64,000 nucleotides of DNA from Candidatus Nitrosopumilus sp. (GCA_029864335.1 JAOTTS010000003.1:25333-89332); one strand, 5' to 3'. Shown: positions 7,719 to 18,288, numbered from the stretch's first letter. The notes: generated by a model not told the origin, from the sequence alone. Numbers and translations are program-made.

Positions 7719-9104
7719 TTACTCTTCCTTGTAATACTGCTCTACGTACTTGTCTTTGATTTTAGTAATCTCATTCTTTGGTAATTTTGATACAATCTTC
7801 CATAGAAGAGTAAGTGTTTCTTCAATGGTTCTATTTTCATCAGTTGCTTGTGTAAGAAATTCTTTTTCAAAGGTATCACCTACATCCATGTATTTGAGGT
7901 CAATTTCAGTTAGTCCTGCTTTACCTACAATACCTGCTAATGCTCTTACTTCTTGTGATCGAGAATATGCATCATAAACTTGGTTAGCAACTTCACTATG
8001 ATCGGCTCTAGTACTTCCTTCACCAATTCCGTCTTTCATCAGTCTACTAAGACTCATCAAAATATTGATTGGTGGATAAACTCCTTGTCTGAACAAATCT
8101 CTTCCAACTACTATTTGTCCCTCAGTAATGTAACCAGTAAGGTCAGGAATTGGGTGAGTAATATCATCAGATGGCATTGATAAAATTGGAACTTGCGTAA
8201 CGCTTCCTTTTCTTCCATTAAGTTTGCCTGCTCTTTCATAAAGTGTTGAAAGGTCAGTGTAAAGATAACCAGGGTATCCTTTTCTTCCAGGAACTTCTTC
8301 TCTTGCTGCACTAATTTCTCTTAATGCCTCTGCATAGTTTGTCATGTCAGTGATTACAACTAGAACGTGCATTCCTAATTCAAATGCCAAATATTCTGCT
8401 ACTGTTAATGCTACACGAGGAGTAATGATTCTCTCAATTGCAGGATCATCTGCTGTATTTAGAAATAGAACACTTCTCTTTAGTGCTCCAGATTCTTCAA
8501 GACTTCGTCTAAAGTATTCTGCTTCACTGTATTGTACACCAATTGCTGCAAAAACTACAGCAAAGTCATCAGTTGTACCAACAACACTTGCTTGTCTTGC
8601 GATTTGTGCTGCCAAAAGATTGTGAGACATACCAGAACCTGAAAAGATTGGAAGTTTTTGTCCTCTAACTAGAGTCATCAATCCATCAATTACAGATACA
8701 CCAGTTTGAATGAAATCCTTTGGATATTCACGTTGTTCTGGATTCATTGGTTCACCATTAATGTCAATAAATTTATCAGCAATTGGATCTGGTAGTCCAT
8801 CTTTTGGTCTGCCTAATCCGTCAAATACTCTACCTAGTACCTCTTTTGACACTGCCATTTCCATAACTTTACCTACAAATTTTGCTTTAGTTCCAGAAAT
8901 TGATAATCCTGTTGTTCCCTCAAAGACTTGAACAATTGCTTTACCGTTTCCTACTTCGAGAACTTTACCAAGTCTTCTCTCACCTTCAGTAGTTTCAATT
9001 TCAACTAGTTCATCAAATGCTGCATTTTCAACATCATCTACAACAACTAGAGGGCCTTTGATTTCTGCAATCTTACTGTATTGAACTCCGCCTTCTGTTG
9101 TCAA
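7719..9104 (-). CDS. atpB: A-type ATP synthase subunit B (non-catalytic)
   Basis: A 461-residue regulatory subunit of the A1 head. It aligns throughout with V/A-type B subunits: an N-terminal beta-barrel, then [21 protein letters not shown], where the catalytic P-loop lysine is degenerate as expected for B, and [19 protein letters not shown]. Length is normal. Its start overlaps the atpA stop by 4 bases. With A it forms the alternating hexamer; nucleotide sites lie at the interfaces. Confidence 0.96.
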   Translation of the reverse strand: MTTEGGVQYSKIAEIKGPLVVVDDVENAAFDELVEIETTEGERRLGKVLEVGNGKAIVQVFEGTTGLSISGTKAKFVGKVMEMAVSKEVLGRVFDGLGRPKDGLPDPIADKFIDINGEPMNPEQREYPKDFIQTGVSVIDGLMTLVRGQKLPIFSGSGMSHNLLAAQIARQASVVGTTDDFAVVFAAIGVQYSEAEYFRRSLEESGALKRSVLFLNTADDPAIERIITPRVALTVAEYLAFELGMHVLVVITDMTNYAEALREISAAREEVPGRKGYPGYLYTDLSTLYERAGKLNGRKGSVTQVPILSMPSDDITHPIPDLTGYITEGQIVVGRDLFRQGVYPPINILMSLSRLMKDGIGEGSTRADHSEVANQVYDAYSRSQEVRALAGIVGKAGLTEIDLKYMDVGDTFEKEFLTQATDENRTIEETLTLLWKIVSKLPKNEITKIKDKYVEQYYKEE

Positions 9105-10879
9105 TTTGAAACCTTCACTCCTGTAATTGATTTGAATTGTTCTTGCATATCTTTATCTAATTGATCAAGTTTTGGCATCTCATCATCCTTGATATCCATT
9201 CTTGCTTTGAGTATACTTGATACTACATCTAATCCACGGATGTCAGATAATGATGCACCTTCTTTGAGTGCTTGTTGTCCTTTGTTGTAAAAGTCAACTA
9301 ATAATTTCATTAATTTGAATTGTTTTTCTGGACTACAATAAGTATCAACATCATCAAATGAGTTTTGTTGTAACAAAGCAATCTTTACCATTCTTGCAAC
9401 TTCAAGAATTAATTTTTCTTCATCAGGTAAGGCTTCAGGACCTAAGAGTCTAACAATTTCTTTTAGTGTGTCTTCTCTTTGTAAAATACCATAGGTTTCA
9501 CTTCTAATGTTAAACCAATCTTCACTAATGTTTTCACTCCACCATTTTGCAATATCTGCAAGATATCCAGAATAACTGTTCATCCAATTAATTGATGGAT
9601 AGTGTCTGGAGTATGCAAGTTTTGCATCCAAAGCCCAAAATGTTTTGATAAATCTCATTGTGTGTGTTGTAACTGGTTCTGTAAAGTCACCACCTGAAGG
9701 GGATACAGCTCCAATCAAAGTAACTGAGCCGTCACGATCTGGACTTCCAGTTGCTCTAACACGGCCTGCTCTTTCATAAAATTCTGCTAATCTTGATGCA
9801 AGATATGATGGATAACCTTCTTCTGCAGGCATCTCTTCTAATCTACCGCTCATTTCTCTCAATGATTCAGCCCATCTACTTGTTGAGTCTGCTACAAGTA
9901 CAACGTCTTTACCCATATCTCTGTAATATTCTGCAATTGTAACACCGGTATAGATACTTGCTTCTCTTGCTGCTACTGGCATGTTACTAGTATTTGCAAC
10001 AAGAACAGTTCTATCCATAAGTGGTTTTCCACTACGTGGATCTTTAAGATGTGGGAATTCTACTAATACTTCAGTCATTTCATTTCCTCTTTCACCACAT
10101 CCAATGTAGACTACAACTTGGGAATCTGCCCATTTTGCAATTTGGTGTAATGTAACAGTCTTTCCTGTTCCAAATGCTCCAGGAATTGAACCAGTTCCTC
10201 CTTTTGCAATTGGGAAGAATGTATCAATAACACGTTGACCAGTAAGTAATGGAACAGTAGGATCGTATCTCTTATTATAAGGACGTGGTTTTCGTACAGG
10301 CCATTTGTGATACATTTTAAGTGGAATGGATTGTCCATCTTTCTCAGTAGTAGCTAGTACAGTTTCTAAATCATAATCTCCTTCTGATACAAGGTTTGAA
10401 AGTTTTCCACCTGCATGATCTGGTGGAACCATAATAGAGTGTTCAATAAGATCAGTTTCTTGAACAGTACCGATAATATTTCCTGCAGCAACTTCATCTC
10501 CGTTACTTACAGTTGGAACAAAGTGATATTTTTTTGTCATATCTACAGCAGTAGTTGTGATACCCCTTCCAATGAAGGAACCCGATGCTTTAGATAATTC
10601 TCTTAGTGGTCTTTGAATTCCATCATAAAGTTGCCCAATAATTCCTGGACCTAATAATACACTAAGTGGGTTTCCAGTACCAACAACAGGCTCACCTGGT
10701 TTTAATCCACTTGTTGACTCGTAAACTTGAATGAATGCTACATCTCCGGTTAAACGAATTACTTCACCTACTAATTTTGAATTACCAACAGTTACAGTCT
10801 CATACATTTTTGCATCAGACATACCGTCTGCTCTTACAGCTGGGCCACTTACCCAAACAATTCTACCTTGAGCTGCCAT
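9101..10879 (-). CDS. atpA: A-type ATP synthase catalytic subunit A
   Basis: A 592-residue catalytic subunit making ATP from ADP and phosphate, driven by the ion gradient. It shows the P-loop GAFGTGKT (near residue 235), the A-specific non-homologous insert before it (about residues 110-200), the catalytic glutamate region GCGERGNEM, and [12 protein letters not shown]. The start ATG is one base after the atpE stop. Length and motifs are those of A/V-type rather than F-type enzymes. No intein is present. Confidence 0.97.
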   Translation of the reverse strand: MAAQGRIVWVSGPAVRADGMSDAKMYETVTVGNSKLVGEVIRLTGDVAFIQVYESTSGLKPGEPVVGTGNPLSVLLGPGIIGQLYDGIQRPLRELSKASGSFIGRGITTTAVDMTKKYHFVPTVSNGDEVAAGNIIGTVQETDLIEHSIMVPPDHAGGKLSNLVSEGDYDLETVLATTEKDGQSIPLKMYHKWPVRKPRPYNKRYDPTVPLLTGQRVIDTFFPIAKGGTGSIPGAFGTGKTVTLHQIAKWADSQVVVYIGCGERGNEMTEVLVEFPHLKDPRSGKPLMDRTVLVANTSNMPVAAREASIYTGVTIAEYYRDMGKDVVLVADSTSRWAESLREMSGRLEEMPAEEGYPSYLASRLAEFYERAGRVRATGSPDRDGSVTLIGAVSPSGGDFTEPVTTHTMRFIKTFWALDAKLAYSRHYPSINWMNSYSGYLADIAKWWSENISEDWFNIRSETYGILQREDTLKEIVRLLGPEALPDEEKLILEVARMVKIALLQQNSFDDVDTYCSPEKQFKLMKLLVDFYNKGQQALKEGASLSDIRGLDVVSSILKARMDIKDDEMPKLDQLDKDMQEQFKSITGVKVSN

Positions 10880-10880
10880 C

Positions 10881-11480
10881 CTAATTTCCTACTCCGAATT
10901 TTGATGCAATGTCTTTCCTTATTAAAGGCTTCAGACGTTCAATTCTGGCATCAATTGTATTATCAAATGTCATTGCACCATCTTTTGATTTAACTATAAT
11001 TCCACCAAGACAATCAATTGTATCAGGAGATAACTCAGCTCCTGAGAATTGAGACAATGTAGATTGTACTACATCTTTATCTTTAGCATTTGTAAAAACT
11101 GTAATTTCAGAAGTACCTAAGATTTGAGTTGATTCTTCTAACATAGTCTTAATCAAATTTGAATAATCACCACTTCTATCAGCATTTGCAATTTGATCGA
11201 GTGCTTTTGTAAAGACCTTATCAACTGCCTCTTCTAATAACATAAGTTGTTTATTTCTGGCCTCAATGTCTGAACTTCCAATTATCTGTTTTTCGATCTT
11301 ATCTGCCTCTTTTTTGCCATCTGAGATAATTTTATCATATTCACTTTCTAATTTTGGAATAGAATCTTCTAGTTTTTGCTGAGATTCACTCAGTGCCGAT
11401 TGAATGTTGGAATGAATATCTTTTTCAGTATTATTTAGGATTTTGTCAATCGTAGTTTCTAATGCCGAATTAGATGCCAA
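10881..11480 (-). CDS. atpE: A-type ATP synthase subunit E (peripheral stalk)
   Basis: A 199-residue protein with a long N-terminal coiled coil (about residues 10-90, rich in Glu/Lys/Gln) and a C-terminal mixed alpha/beta domain containing [24 protein letters not shown], typical of V/A-type subunit E that grips the A3B3 head. It uses a TTG start at 11480; no ATG is available in frame upstream. First gene of the operon E-A-B-D-H-K, divergent from subunit I. Confidence 0.92.
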   Translation of the reverse strand: MASNSALETTIDKILNNTEKDIHSNIQSALSESQQKLEDSIPKLESEYDKIISDGKKEADKIEKQIIGSSDIEARNKQLMLLEEAVDKVFTKALDQIANADRSGDYSNLIKTMLEESTQILGTSEITVFTNAKDKDVVQSTLSQFSGAELSPDTIDCLGGIIVKSKDGAMTFDNTIDARIERLKPLIRKDIASKFGVGN

Positions 11481-11570
11481 TGGGTGCCGTTAACCCATAA
11501 TAGATTTTAATGTTTGGGAAGGAAGCAATCAGAAAGATATTAAACTCAATAAAAATACCCAAAATTTATC

Positions 11571-13670
11571 TTGGGAACAGCCGATCTAAAACTAGGAACC
11601 GTCATTTTGCCTAGAAGTGAGTCTCCTAAAGCGATTTCGAGATTAACTGAGTTTGAGTGGTATCACAAAATTGATTCTGCTAGTGATTTGGTAACTCCTG
11701 AAATTGATGATCTTCTCCTAAAGGCTCAACAAACTTACCAATCAATTGATGATGTTATCAAAGGAATGGGAATTCCTCTTACTGTAGGAATTATGGAGAT
11801 ATTGTTCAAGGGTACCGTTATTAAGAAAAAAGATTATGAGATTAATGAAATTGAAGAGATGGTAGAGGAGCTAAGCAAAGAGGCGCCTTCCATTATCGAT
11901 GAACCAGCAAAGTTGTTAGAAGATGCTGCAAACACTAGACTTTCAATTGAAGAGTACAAGTCACTCAAAGATACCTTAGAAGTAATCAGAAAGATGAAGA
12001 TGGACCTTTCAGGATTTGGTTTAATGAAATATTTTTTCACAAATTTGTTTGTCATAAATACCGCTGATTTTGATGAGATAAGTCGCTCACTTGAGGGAAT
12101 CACAATTTACAAGTATGGCTTGGAAAGCAAAGAAAAATCTGCCATTTTAGTAATTTCAGATACTGCAGATTCTGAGAAAGTTCTAAAGGTGCTTAGAAGT
12201 TTTAATTCAAATACTTTTAAAATTCCAGAGGGTTTTCCACAGATTCCAAGTAAAGCATATGAACTTGCAGAATCAAAGATCAAAGAATTAACTACAAAAC
12301 AAGCATCAATTAAAAAAGAATTAGCCGGATTAACAAAGAAAGTAAGACGTGATATTCTATCCCTACATGAAAAAGCACTAGTTGCAAAAGACGTACTTGA
12401 GACTCTGAGAAAACCTGGTGGAACAAAACACTTTGCAGTAATACAGGGCTTTATTCCAGAAAAAATGGAAGCAAAATTCACAGAGTCAACAAAACAGTGG
12501 ATGTCAGTTGTTGAAGATATTTCCGATCCTAAACTAAGAGAAGAAATTCCCACATTATTTGACAATAAAAAATTCGTTAAAACTTTTGAAGTAATTACAA
12601 AAAGTCAAGGTATTCCAAAGGCAGGAGAACCTGATCCAACTCCAATGATTGCTCTAATGTGGCCAATATTCTATGGATTGATGTTTGCAGATATGGGTCA
12701 CGGATTGTTACTTATGGCACTAGGTTTATTGTTCAAGTTCAAAGGACAAGGAGAACTTTCTAGATGGGGAATGCTCATTGCAATCTCTGGTGCATCAGCT
12801 GCTATAGCGGGTGTTGGTGCAGGAGAGGCGTTTGGATATCATCTTGATCATATGGGTCCATTTGAAGGATTATTAGAAGAAGGTGGAGCATTACATTCTG
12901 TTAGTTGGATAGTCGGTATTCTCAGTGTTGCAGAATTAACATTTGAACAAGTAATCAATATTCTCAAAGTTTCATTATTCATAGGAATTGTTCATTTAGT
13001 TTGGGCAATGACTTTGCGTGTTATCAGATTAATGAAAGAAGGACACAAACTGGTAGTGTTTACTGAAGCAATTCCAAACATTACACTCTATGGTGGAATT
13101 GTAGTTATTATGATGTGTGCTATTGGTTCACAGTATGATGTAATGAACATGTACTCCAAAGTACACACAGAAGCAGTTCCTTGGGTAACTATGTTCCTTG
13201 GTGATTGGGCAGTAGTTTGGATTATTACAAGAATTGCAGTTGTTATTGTAATTGCATCAATGGTCATCATGATGGTTGGAGGTGTAATACATGCAAAGAA
13301 GCATCCAGAAGATGGAGCGGATCCTGCAAGTGTCATTATGGAAGTACTCTTAGGAAAAACAGTTGAAAGTTTAGCTCATACAATCAGTTATGCCCGACTA
13401 GGAATTATGTTATTGGTTCATGCGGCTTTGCTGCTGACAGTAAATAATGCATTTGCATCATTAGGTGGTGCTGCATCAGGTGGAGCAATGGCAATGATTA
13501 TTGGGGGTAACTTGGGAATTATGATGATTGAAGGATTGATTGTGTATATCCAGTCACTCAGATTGCACTTGTATGAATTCTTTACAAAATGGTATGTTGG
13601 AGGTTCACAGCCATTTAGACAGATTAGACCAGAATTGATTTACAATCAATTTATCTGGAAGAAAAAATAA
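11571..13670 (+). CDS. atpI: A-type ATP synthase subunit I (membrane stator, a-subunit)
   Basis: A 699-residue protein: a soluble N-terminal stator half (residues about 1-350, with a coiled coil near 230-280) and a C-terminal half with about seven or eight membrane helices. It contains PMIALMWPIFYGLMFADMGHG and, near the end, SHTISYARL-type sequence (LAHTISYARLGI) with the essential Arg that works with the c-ring carboxylate. The start is TTG at 11571, preceded by an AT-rich promoter region shared with the divergent E gene. Separation of I from the rest on the opposite strand differs from the single-operon order of many Euryarchaeota. Confidence 0.95.
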   Translation: MGTADLKLGTVILPRSESPKAISRLTEFEWYHKIDSASDLVTPEIDDLLLKAQQTYQSIDDVIKGMGIPLTVGIMEILFKGTVIKKKDYEINEIEEMVEELSKEAPSIIDEPAKLLEDAANTRLSIEEYKSLKDTLEVIRKMKMDLSGFGLMKYFFTNLFVINTADFDEISRSLEGITIYKYGLESKEKSAILVISDTADSEKVLKVLRSFNSNTFKIPEGFPQIPSKAYELAESKIKELTTKQASIKKELAGLTKKVRRDILSLHEKALVAKDVLETLRKPGGTKHFAVIQGFIPEKMEAKFTESTKQWMSVVEDISDPKLREEIPTLFDNKKFVKTFEVITKSQGIPKAGEPDPTPMIALMWPIFYGLMFADMGHGLLLMALGLLFKFKGQGELSRWGMLIAISGASAAIAGVGAGEAFGYHLDHMGPFEGLLEEGGALHSVSWIVGILSVAELTFEQVINILKVSLFIGIVHLVWAMTLRVIRLMKEGHKLVVFTEAIPNITLYGGIVVIMMCAIGSQYDVMNMYSKVHTEAVPWVTMFLGDWAVVWIITRIAVVIVIASMVIMMVGGVIHAKKHPEDGADPASVIMEVLLGKTVESLAHTISYARLGIMLLVHAALLLTVNNAFASLGGAASGGAMAMIIGGNLGIMMIEGLIVYIQSLRLHLYEFFTKWYVGGSQPFRQIRPELIYNQFIWKKK

Positions 13671-13698
13671 AAATAAATTACTCAGATAAAAAATAAGA

Positions 13699-13877
13699 TT
13701 ATTCTTCAATCTTAAGTACAGCAGATGGGCATTCTTTGACAACTTTTCTAATTTGATCTTCAGGTGCTTCATCTTGTATGATAACAAATTTTCCATCTTG
13801 TTTTGTAAATACAGAAGGAAGATTTTTGACACATTTGGCTAAATGAATGCAAATGTTCTCATCCCAAATTCTTTCAT
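13699..13877 (-). CDS. Single-cluster ferredoxin-like protein with start or frame problem
   Basis: Minus-strand translation from 13902 to a TAA at 13699-13701 gives a clear ferredoxin-like sequence: WDENICIHLAKCVKNLPSVF, then later VVKECPSAVLKIEE. The cysteines fit a divergent single 4Fe-4S domain (Fer4_19-like). The frame has no ATG, GTG or TTG start before a stop at 13903-13905. An ATG at 13875-13877 sits 27 bases after a TATAAA box but is one frame off; one more A in the AAA after it would give M-K-R-I-W-D-E-N-I-C. Either a one-base deletion (real or sequencing) or a rare start codon is implied. With the extra base the protein is 59 aa. Confidence 0.7.
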
Positions 13878-13901
13878 TATTTCTAATTCTAATCCTAGAG
13901 A

Positions 13902-13907
13902 TTTATA
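13902..13907 (-). promoter_or_regulatory. TATA box of the ferredoxin-like gene
   Basis: TATAAA on the minus strand, 27 bases upstream of the ATG at 13877, the spacing for a leaderless archaeal transcript. It points to that ATG as the true start and therefore to a frame slip just after it. Confidence 0.55.
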
Positions 13908-13972
13908 GATTCTAGTAGTTTGTGTGCACCAAATTAAAATAATTATTCAGATTTAACTCCACGTGGACGGTA

Positions 13973-14749
13973 TTATTTTTCAACAGGAAGTTCTAGTTTA
14001 TTTCCCCATTCTCCCCAAGATCCAAGATACACTCGGACATTTTTGAATCCCAGTTTTTTTAAAGCCAGAAAGGAATTAGCAGCCCTATATGCTCCCTGAC
14101 AATAAGTGACAATTTCAGAGTTTTTTGGATAATCATACATTTTGGATAATTGCTCATCGTTTTTGAAAGTCCCATCTTCATTGATATTTTGATTCCAATC
14201 AATATTGATTGCATTTGGGATATGACCAGATTGGGCAGCTCGAATAGTACTTCCGTCATATTCTCTAGTTGAGCGGACATCAAGAATTATGATTTTATCA
14301 AGATTATCTTTAATACACTCAAATCCGGAAATTATCTCTGGATTAATTTTTCCTGTAAACTTTGATGGTTTGAAACCACTAGGTTTTGTTTCAAGTGGAA
14401 GATTTTCTTTTTTCCATTTTTTTATTCCGCCATCTAGCATAGATGTATTTTCATGAGAAAAATACATCAACATCCAAACACCTCTTGCTGCCAGCATTCC
14501 AGAAACAGTATCATAAAAGATGACTTTTTTTTTTGATGTTACTCCAAGAAATGAAAGAAGGTTTTGTGTATGATTATTGAAATTTTCTATTCCTTGTTTT
14601 GTTGTATCAATCCAATGAAATGCAAATAAATCCAAATGAACAGCTCCTAGAATATGACCATCAGAATATTCTTTGAAAGAACGAGTGTCAGCTATAATGA
14701 CATTAGGATCATCAAGAATCGAATTAAGATCAGTTGTAGAAATTAGCAT
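13973..14749 (-). CDS. Two-domain rhodanese-type sulfurtransferase
   Basis: A 258-residue protein with two rhodanese domains. The N-terminal one (residues 1-115, DTRSFKEYSDGHILGAVHLD) lacks an active-site cysteine (FYDTVSGMLAARG). The C-terminal one (about 140-250) has Cys217 in the loop YCQGAYRA, followed by the GSWGEW stretch. This is the thiosulfate/3-mercaptopyruvate sulfurtransferase layout. It would move sulfane sulfur in the cytoplasm to acceptors such as cyanide or thiolation proteins; the loop does not settle which donor is used. It lies between the ferredoxin-like gene and amt. Confidence 0.88.
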   Translation of the reverse strand: MLISTTDLNSILDDPNVIIADTRSFKEYSDGHILGAVHLDLFAFHWIDTTKQGIENFNNHTQNLLSFLGVTSKKKVIFYDTVSGMLAARGVWMLMYFSHENTSMLDGGIKKWKKENLPLETKPSGFKPSKFTGKINPEIISGFECIKDNLDKIIILDVRSTREYDGSTIRAAQSGHIPNAINIDWNQNINEDGTFKNDEQLSKMYDYPKNSEIVTYCQGAYRAANSFLALKKLGFKNVRVYLGSWGEWGNKLELPVEK

Positions 14750-14822
14750 GATTTGGATAAAATGATCAAATCTAAATTGATTTGGATTGTATAATAAAAA
14801 GAAGAAAAGAAAAGGGTTTTTC

Positions 14823-16382
14823 TTATTCGTTTACGTATGCTCTTTCTCCGTGCTGTGCCAAATCGAGACCAATCTCCTCTTCTTTTGGAGTGACTCTGAT
14901 TCCGCCAGGCCAAACAGTATCCATTACTTTGAGGATTATAAAAGTAACACCAAAGGCATAGCCTATTGATATTGCAGCACCAATGATGCTGATTGCTTGC
15001 TGTTCCATTCCTTCTGCAGTTCCAGTCCATGCACCGATACCATCTCCAGTATCCCAAATGTGTGGACTAGCCAATGTGCCAGTCAAAATTGCGCCTGTAA
15101 GACCACCTATTCCGTGTACTCCCCATACATCTAATGCGTCGTCCCATTTGCGTGCACTCTTGAATGCAATTGCTGCATAACAAATTGTACCAGCTGCAAT
15201 ACCGATTATAATCGCAGCCATTGGACCTACCCAACCTGAGGCGGGTGTGATTGCTACTAATCCTGCTACAGCACCTGATGCAGCTCCTACAACACTTGGT
15301 TTTCCTGTATGTGCCCAAGACATGAGCACCCAAGTAACTGCAGCCATACCAGTTGCTGTATTTGTAACAGTCCATGCGCTGACGGTAATGCCGTCTACCA
15401 TAACTTCGCTTCCTGCGTTGAAGCCAAACCATCCGAACCATAGAATTCCTGCGCCGAGGACTACCATTGGGATGTTATGTGGCTCCATTGGAACTTTGCC
15501 ATATCCAAGTCTTCTGCCAAGGACTAGGGCACCTGCCAATGCAGCAAATCCTGAAGTAATGTGTACTACAGTACCACCAGCAAAGTCTAATGCATATGAT
15601 GGAGATAAGTCTGGATCAAGGTCTAGTGAACCTCCTCCTATGTATCCACCTCCCCAGACCCAGTGTGCTATTGGATCATAAACAAAGGTTCCCCATAAGA
15701 GTACGAATATTACTAATGCGCTGAATTTGATTCTGTCAATCAATCCACCAATAATTAGAACTGGTGTAATGATTGCAAATGTTGCTTGGAACATTGCAAA
15801 TAGTTGGTGAGGTACTGTACCTGGCCAACCTTGACTACAAACATCTCCTTCTACCATTGCATTCATCTGGTAAGCTGCTGACCAAGTGTCTCCACATGGA
15901 CCTGCTTCTCCTAATGGTGCATATGGTGAAACCATGTTAAATCCTACATAATCAAGATTCCCCATGAACATGTTTGCATCAGAATCAATTCCGCCAAATG
16001 CTAGTGAGTAACCCCATAGAACCCATTGTACTGACATTAGACCCATTACGATTATGGTCATACCAAGTACGTTGACGATGTTCTTTGATCTGGCTAATCC
16101 GCCATAAAAGAAACCTACACCTGGGGACATAAAGAGTACTAATGAAGTTGCAGTTAGCATCCATGCTGTATCTCCTGTATCAATTTTACAAGGTAGCATG
16201 CCGCCATCTTCTTCATACCAACATTCGTTTGGGTTTCCAGTGTAAATTCCACTGGTTCCCTTTACATATCCGTCCATACCATCTTCAACTTGTTGTGCAT
16301 ATGCCTGTGACATAGCACCAGCTGCTGTGATGGATACTGCGGCTACAAGTAATAGAGCATACTTGTAGTTTCTAGAATTCAT
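14823..16382 (-). CDS. amt: Ammonium transporter Amt
   Basis: A 519-residue Amt/MEP/Rh channel protein importing ammonium, the energy and nitrogen substrate of ammonia oxidisers. It has an N-terminal signal peptide (about residues 8-29, ending QAYAQ) and eleven predicted membrane helices. The pore twin histidines are in VVHITSGFAAL and VWGVHGIGGL, and LWFGWFGFNAGSE is the conserved helix. The extracellular N-terminal insert has four cysteines (CWYEEDG, LPCKID, GPCGDT, VCSQG), typical of the thaumarchaeal forms. Divergent from a predicted regulator gene across a 127-base region. No glnB/glnK gene follows. Confidence 0.96.
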   Translation of the reverse strand: MNSRNYKYALLLVAAVSITAAGAMSQAYAQQVEDGMDGYVKGTSGIYTGNPNECWYEEDGGMLPCKIDTGDTAWMLTATSLVLFMSPGVGFFYGGLARSKNIVNVLGMTIIVMGLMSVQWVLWGYSLAFGGIDSDANMFMGNLDYVGFNMVSPYAPLGEAGPCGDTWSAAYQMNAMVEGDVCSQGWPGTVPHQLFAMFQATFAIITPVLIIGGLIDRIKFSALVIFVLLWGTFVYDPIAHWVWGGGYIGGGSLDLDPDLSPSYALDFAGGTVVHITSGFAALAGALVLGRRLGYGKVPMEPHNIPMVVLGAGILWFGWFGFNAGSEVMVDGITVSAWTVTNTATGMAAVTWVLMSWAHTGKPSVVGAASGAVAGLVAITPASGWVGPMAAIIIGIAAGTICYAAIAFKSARKWDDALDVWGVHGIGGLTGAILTGTLASPHIWDTGDGIGAWTGTAEGMEQQAISIIGAAISIGYAFGVTFIILKVMDTVWPGGIRVTPKEEEIGLDLAQHGERAYVNE

Positions 16383-16457
16383 TAAATTTATCGAAGATGA
16401 AAATTATTTAAGGGTTGGAGACTAGAAAGCCTTCAAAAAAGTAAATTATTATATTTT

Positions 16458-16473
16458 AGTATATTTTGATACT
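16458..16473. promoter_or_regulatory. Short inverted repeat in the amt/regulator intergenic region
   Basis: AGTAT-ATTTTG-ATACT, 5-base arms with a 6-base spacer, directly abutting the longer inverted repeat at 16473-16498. It may be a second half of a binding region or chance in AT-rich DNA. Confidence 0.25.
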
Positions 16474-16498
16474 AACATAAAATATGAAAATTATGTTA
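16473..16498. promoter_or_regulatory. Perfect inverted repeat before the predicted regulator gene, candidate operator
   Basis: TAACATAA and TTATGTTA (16473-16480 and 16491-16498) are exact reverse complements separated by 10 bases, so half-site centres are 18 bases apart on nearly one face of the helix. The repeat ends 11 bases before the ATG at 16510 and would cover the core promoter of that gene. It is between the divergent amt and regulator genes. Confidence 0.5.
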
Positions 16499-16509
16499 AG
16501 GGGAAGAAA

Positions 16510-17178
16510 ATGAAGGTAAAATCGAACACAAAACTAGCAATTTTTGACACATTCAAGACAAAGGGTGACGATTTAACAGGAGAAGCAAATAGGCAAAGAG
16601 CGATCATCACAATACTTGGAAGTAATGTAAATCCTGCCGAAAGAACACGTACAGGAATTTCTCAAAGAATAGCAAAAAAACATGGAATAGCTTGGAAGAA
16701 TATCTATTCAGGAATATTTAGAGATCTGGATGAAATTTTGCTTCCGATGGATATTGCAGAAGAAGATGGTAGATTGCCTCTAAAACGAGGTCCCAAGGCA
16801 CTCCAAGAAAAAGGAATCCCATACTATCATTTAACAAAAAAAGGTATTTTGATAGCACTGTCAATTAGTGAAATAAAGAATAGAGAGGATTTACTAAAAC
16901 AGTTTTTTTCAAAGTCAGAATCTTCGGAAAAGGAATTTGAGAAGATTTTAACCAGTCTTTTACAGACCAGTCCAAATTTTACTTACTCAATTTTTCAAAA
17001 ATATATCAAGGCATTTTGTGATAATAAAATTGATGAATTGCTTCCTTTTGATCTCTCAAAATTAAGGGATATTTCAGATGAATCATTAGTAATTCAAAAA
17101 GAGATTCTTCTAGCCTTTTCAAAACTGTCAAAACAAGAAAAAGATGAGGCCATAATATTTTTAGATAAAATTACTTAG
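16510..17178 (+). CDS. Predicted DNA-binding protein, function unknown
   Basis: A 222-residue basic, soluble, largely helical protein. Residues about 20-115 look like a winged-helix domain: a helical region (RQRAIITILGSN), a basic recognition-helix-like stretch (GISQRIAKKHGIAWKNIYSGIFRDLDE) and a YYHLTKKGILIAL wing-like end, as in archaeal HTH proteins. The C-terminal half is acidic/helical without a known motif. It is preceded by GGGGAAG near a start at ATG 16510 and by a perfect inverted repeat. Divergence from amt makes regulation of ammonium uptake possible, but that is inference. Confidence 0.6.
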   Translation: MKVKSNTKLAIFDTFKTKGDDLTGEANRQRAIITILGSNVNPAERTRTGISQRIAKKHGIAWKNIYSGIFRDLDEILLPMDIAEEDGRLPLKRGPKALQEKGIPYYHLTKKGILIALSISEIKNREDLLKQFFSKSESSEKEFEKILTSLLQTSPNFTYSIFQKYIKAFCDNKIDELLPFDLSKLRDISDESLVIQKEILLAFSKLSKQEKDEAIIFLDKIT

Positions 17179-17240
17179 AATTCATTCTCAGGAATAGATC
17201 GCCAAACATTAAAATCAGTTGTCTATTAAGATTGATTGAA

Positions 17241-18278
17241 ATGGGCGGTTCAAAGAATGTCTATGCCTCCGTTAAAGCATACAGTAAAAGAGGCAAATTA
17301 CTGACAAAGGCTGATTTTCAAACCTTGGCTGAGTCAAGAGATTTAGAAGAATTAATGACTAGAATCAAAAATACAGTTTATGCTGATTCTGTAGCAGATG
17401 TTCAAAAACCATATACTTCACAAAATATCGAGTCAGCTCTAAGAAGCAAATTAGCAGATATTCATTATTCCATTGCAAAGACATCAGGAAACTCAGGCGT
17501 ATTGGATGCATATTATATGAAATTCATCATATCAAATCTAAAATTAATTCTTAAGGGTAAAGTGTTAGGTAAATCTCAAGAGGAGATTGAAACTCACGTA
17601 AATCTTCATGCTGAAGAATTAATCAAACAAAGAGACATTGTGATCAAAGCATTAGTTTCAAAAGATCTTGAAGAGGCTGTTGCAAGTTTAAATTCAGTTC
17701 AATTTGGAGAAGAGATTGCAAAGGCTGCAGCATTATATAATGAAAAAAAGAATGTGCAAATCTTTGATACATATTTTGATAAAATTTTATATCAACATCT
17801 TGCTGGTGCAATGAAAAACTATTCTGATAAAGAAGCAACAAAACTAGTTTCAATGGATATTGACTTTTACAATATTTTGAGTGTAATTAGAGGAAAATTC
17901 TGGGGATTGCAAGAAGAGCAAATCCAAGATCTAATTATTGGTACTAGTCCACCTGCAAGAGAATTACTAGGAAGAATGATGGCAGCAGCTACAGTAAGAG
18001 ATGCATTCAATGAATTATCCAGTACAAAATATAAGGATTTAGTTCCACAAGTAGAAAATGAATTAGATGCTATTGCTGGATTTGAAAGAGCATTTGAGAT
18101 GGCAATATACAGTTCATCACTTAGGTCATTCACAAAGATGTTTAGTTTTGCAACAATTGTCGGAATTACCAAATTGACTTCCTTTGAAGTTAGAAATCTA
18201 GCAGCTATTGCTTTTGCCGTCGAACAAAAAATACCAACTGAGATTACCATGTCAAAGTTAATCCTAGAAGAAGAATAG
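17241..18278 (+). CDS. atpC: A-type ATP synthase subunit C (central stalk, d-subunit)
   Basis: A 345-residue all-helical protein of the V/A-ATPase subunit C/d family that couples the central shaft to the c-ring. The N terminus NVYASVKAYSKRGKLL and the repeated three-lobe helical pattern fit. The open frame extends three codons upstream to a TTG at 17232; the ATG at 17241 (MGGSKNVYAS) is the more usual start. It lies about 3.6 kb from the end of subunit I and more than 5 kb from the main operon, with amt and other genes in between. Confidence 0.9.
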   Translation: MGGSKNVYASVKAYSKRGKLLTKADFQTLAESRDLEELMTRIKNTVYADSVADVQKPYTSQNIESALRSKLADIHYSIAKTSGNSGVLDAYYMKFIISNLKLILKGKVLGKSQEEIETHVNLHAEELIKQRDIVIKALVSKDLEEAVASLNSVQFGEEIAKAAALYNEKKNVQIFDTYFDKILYQHLAGAMKNYSDKEATKLVSMDIDFYNILSVIRGKFWGLQEEQIQDLIIGTSPPARELLGRMMAAATVRDAFNELSSTKYKDLVPQVENELDAIAGFERAFEMAIYSSSLRSFTKMFSFATIVGITKLTSFEVRNLAAIAFAVEQKIPTEITMSKLILEEE

Positions 18279-18288
18279 GAATTCTAAC

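Noticed and set aside
14743..15057. A frame with many Trp/Cys codons antisense-shifted within amt
   Set aside because: It lies in another frame of the strongly supported amt gene and has no domain of its own.
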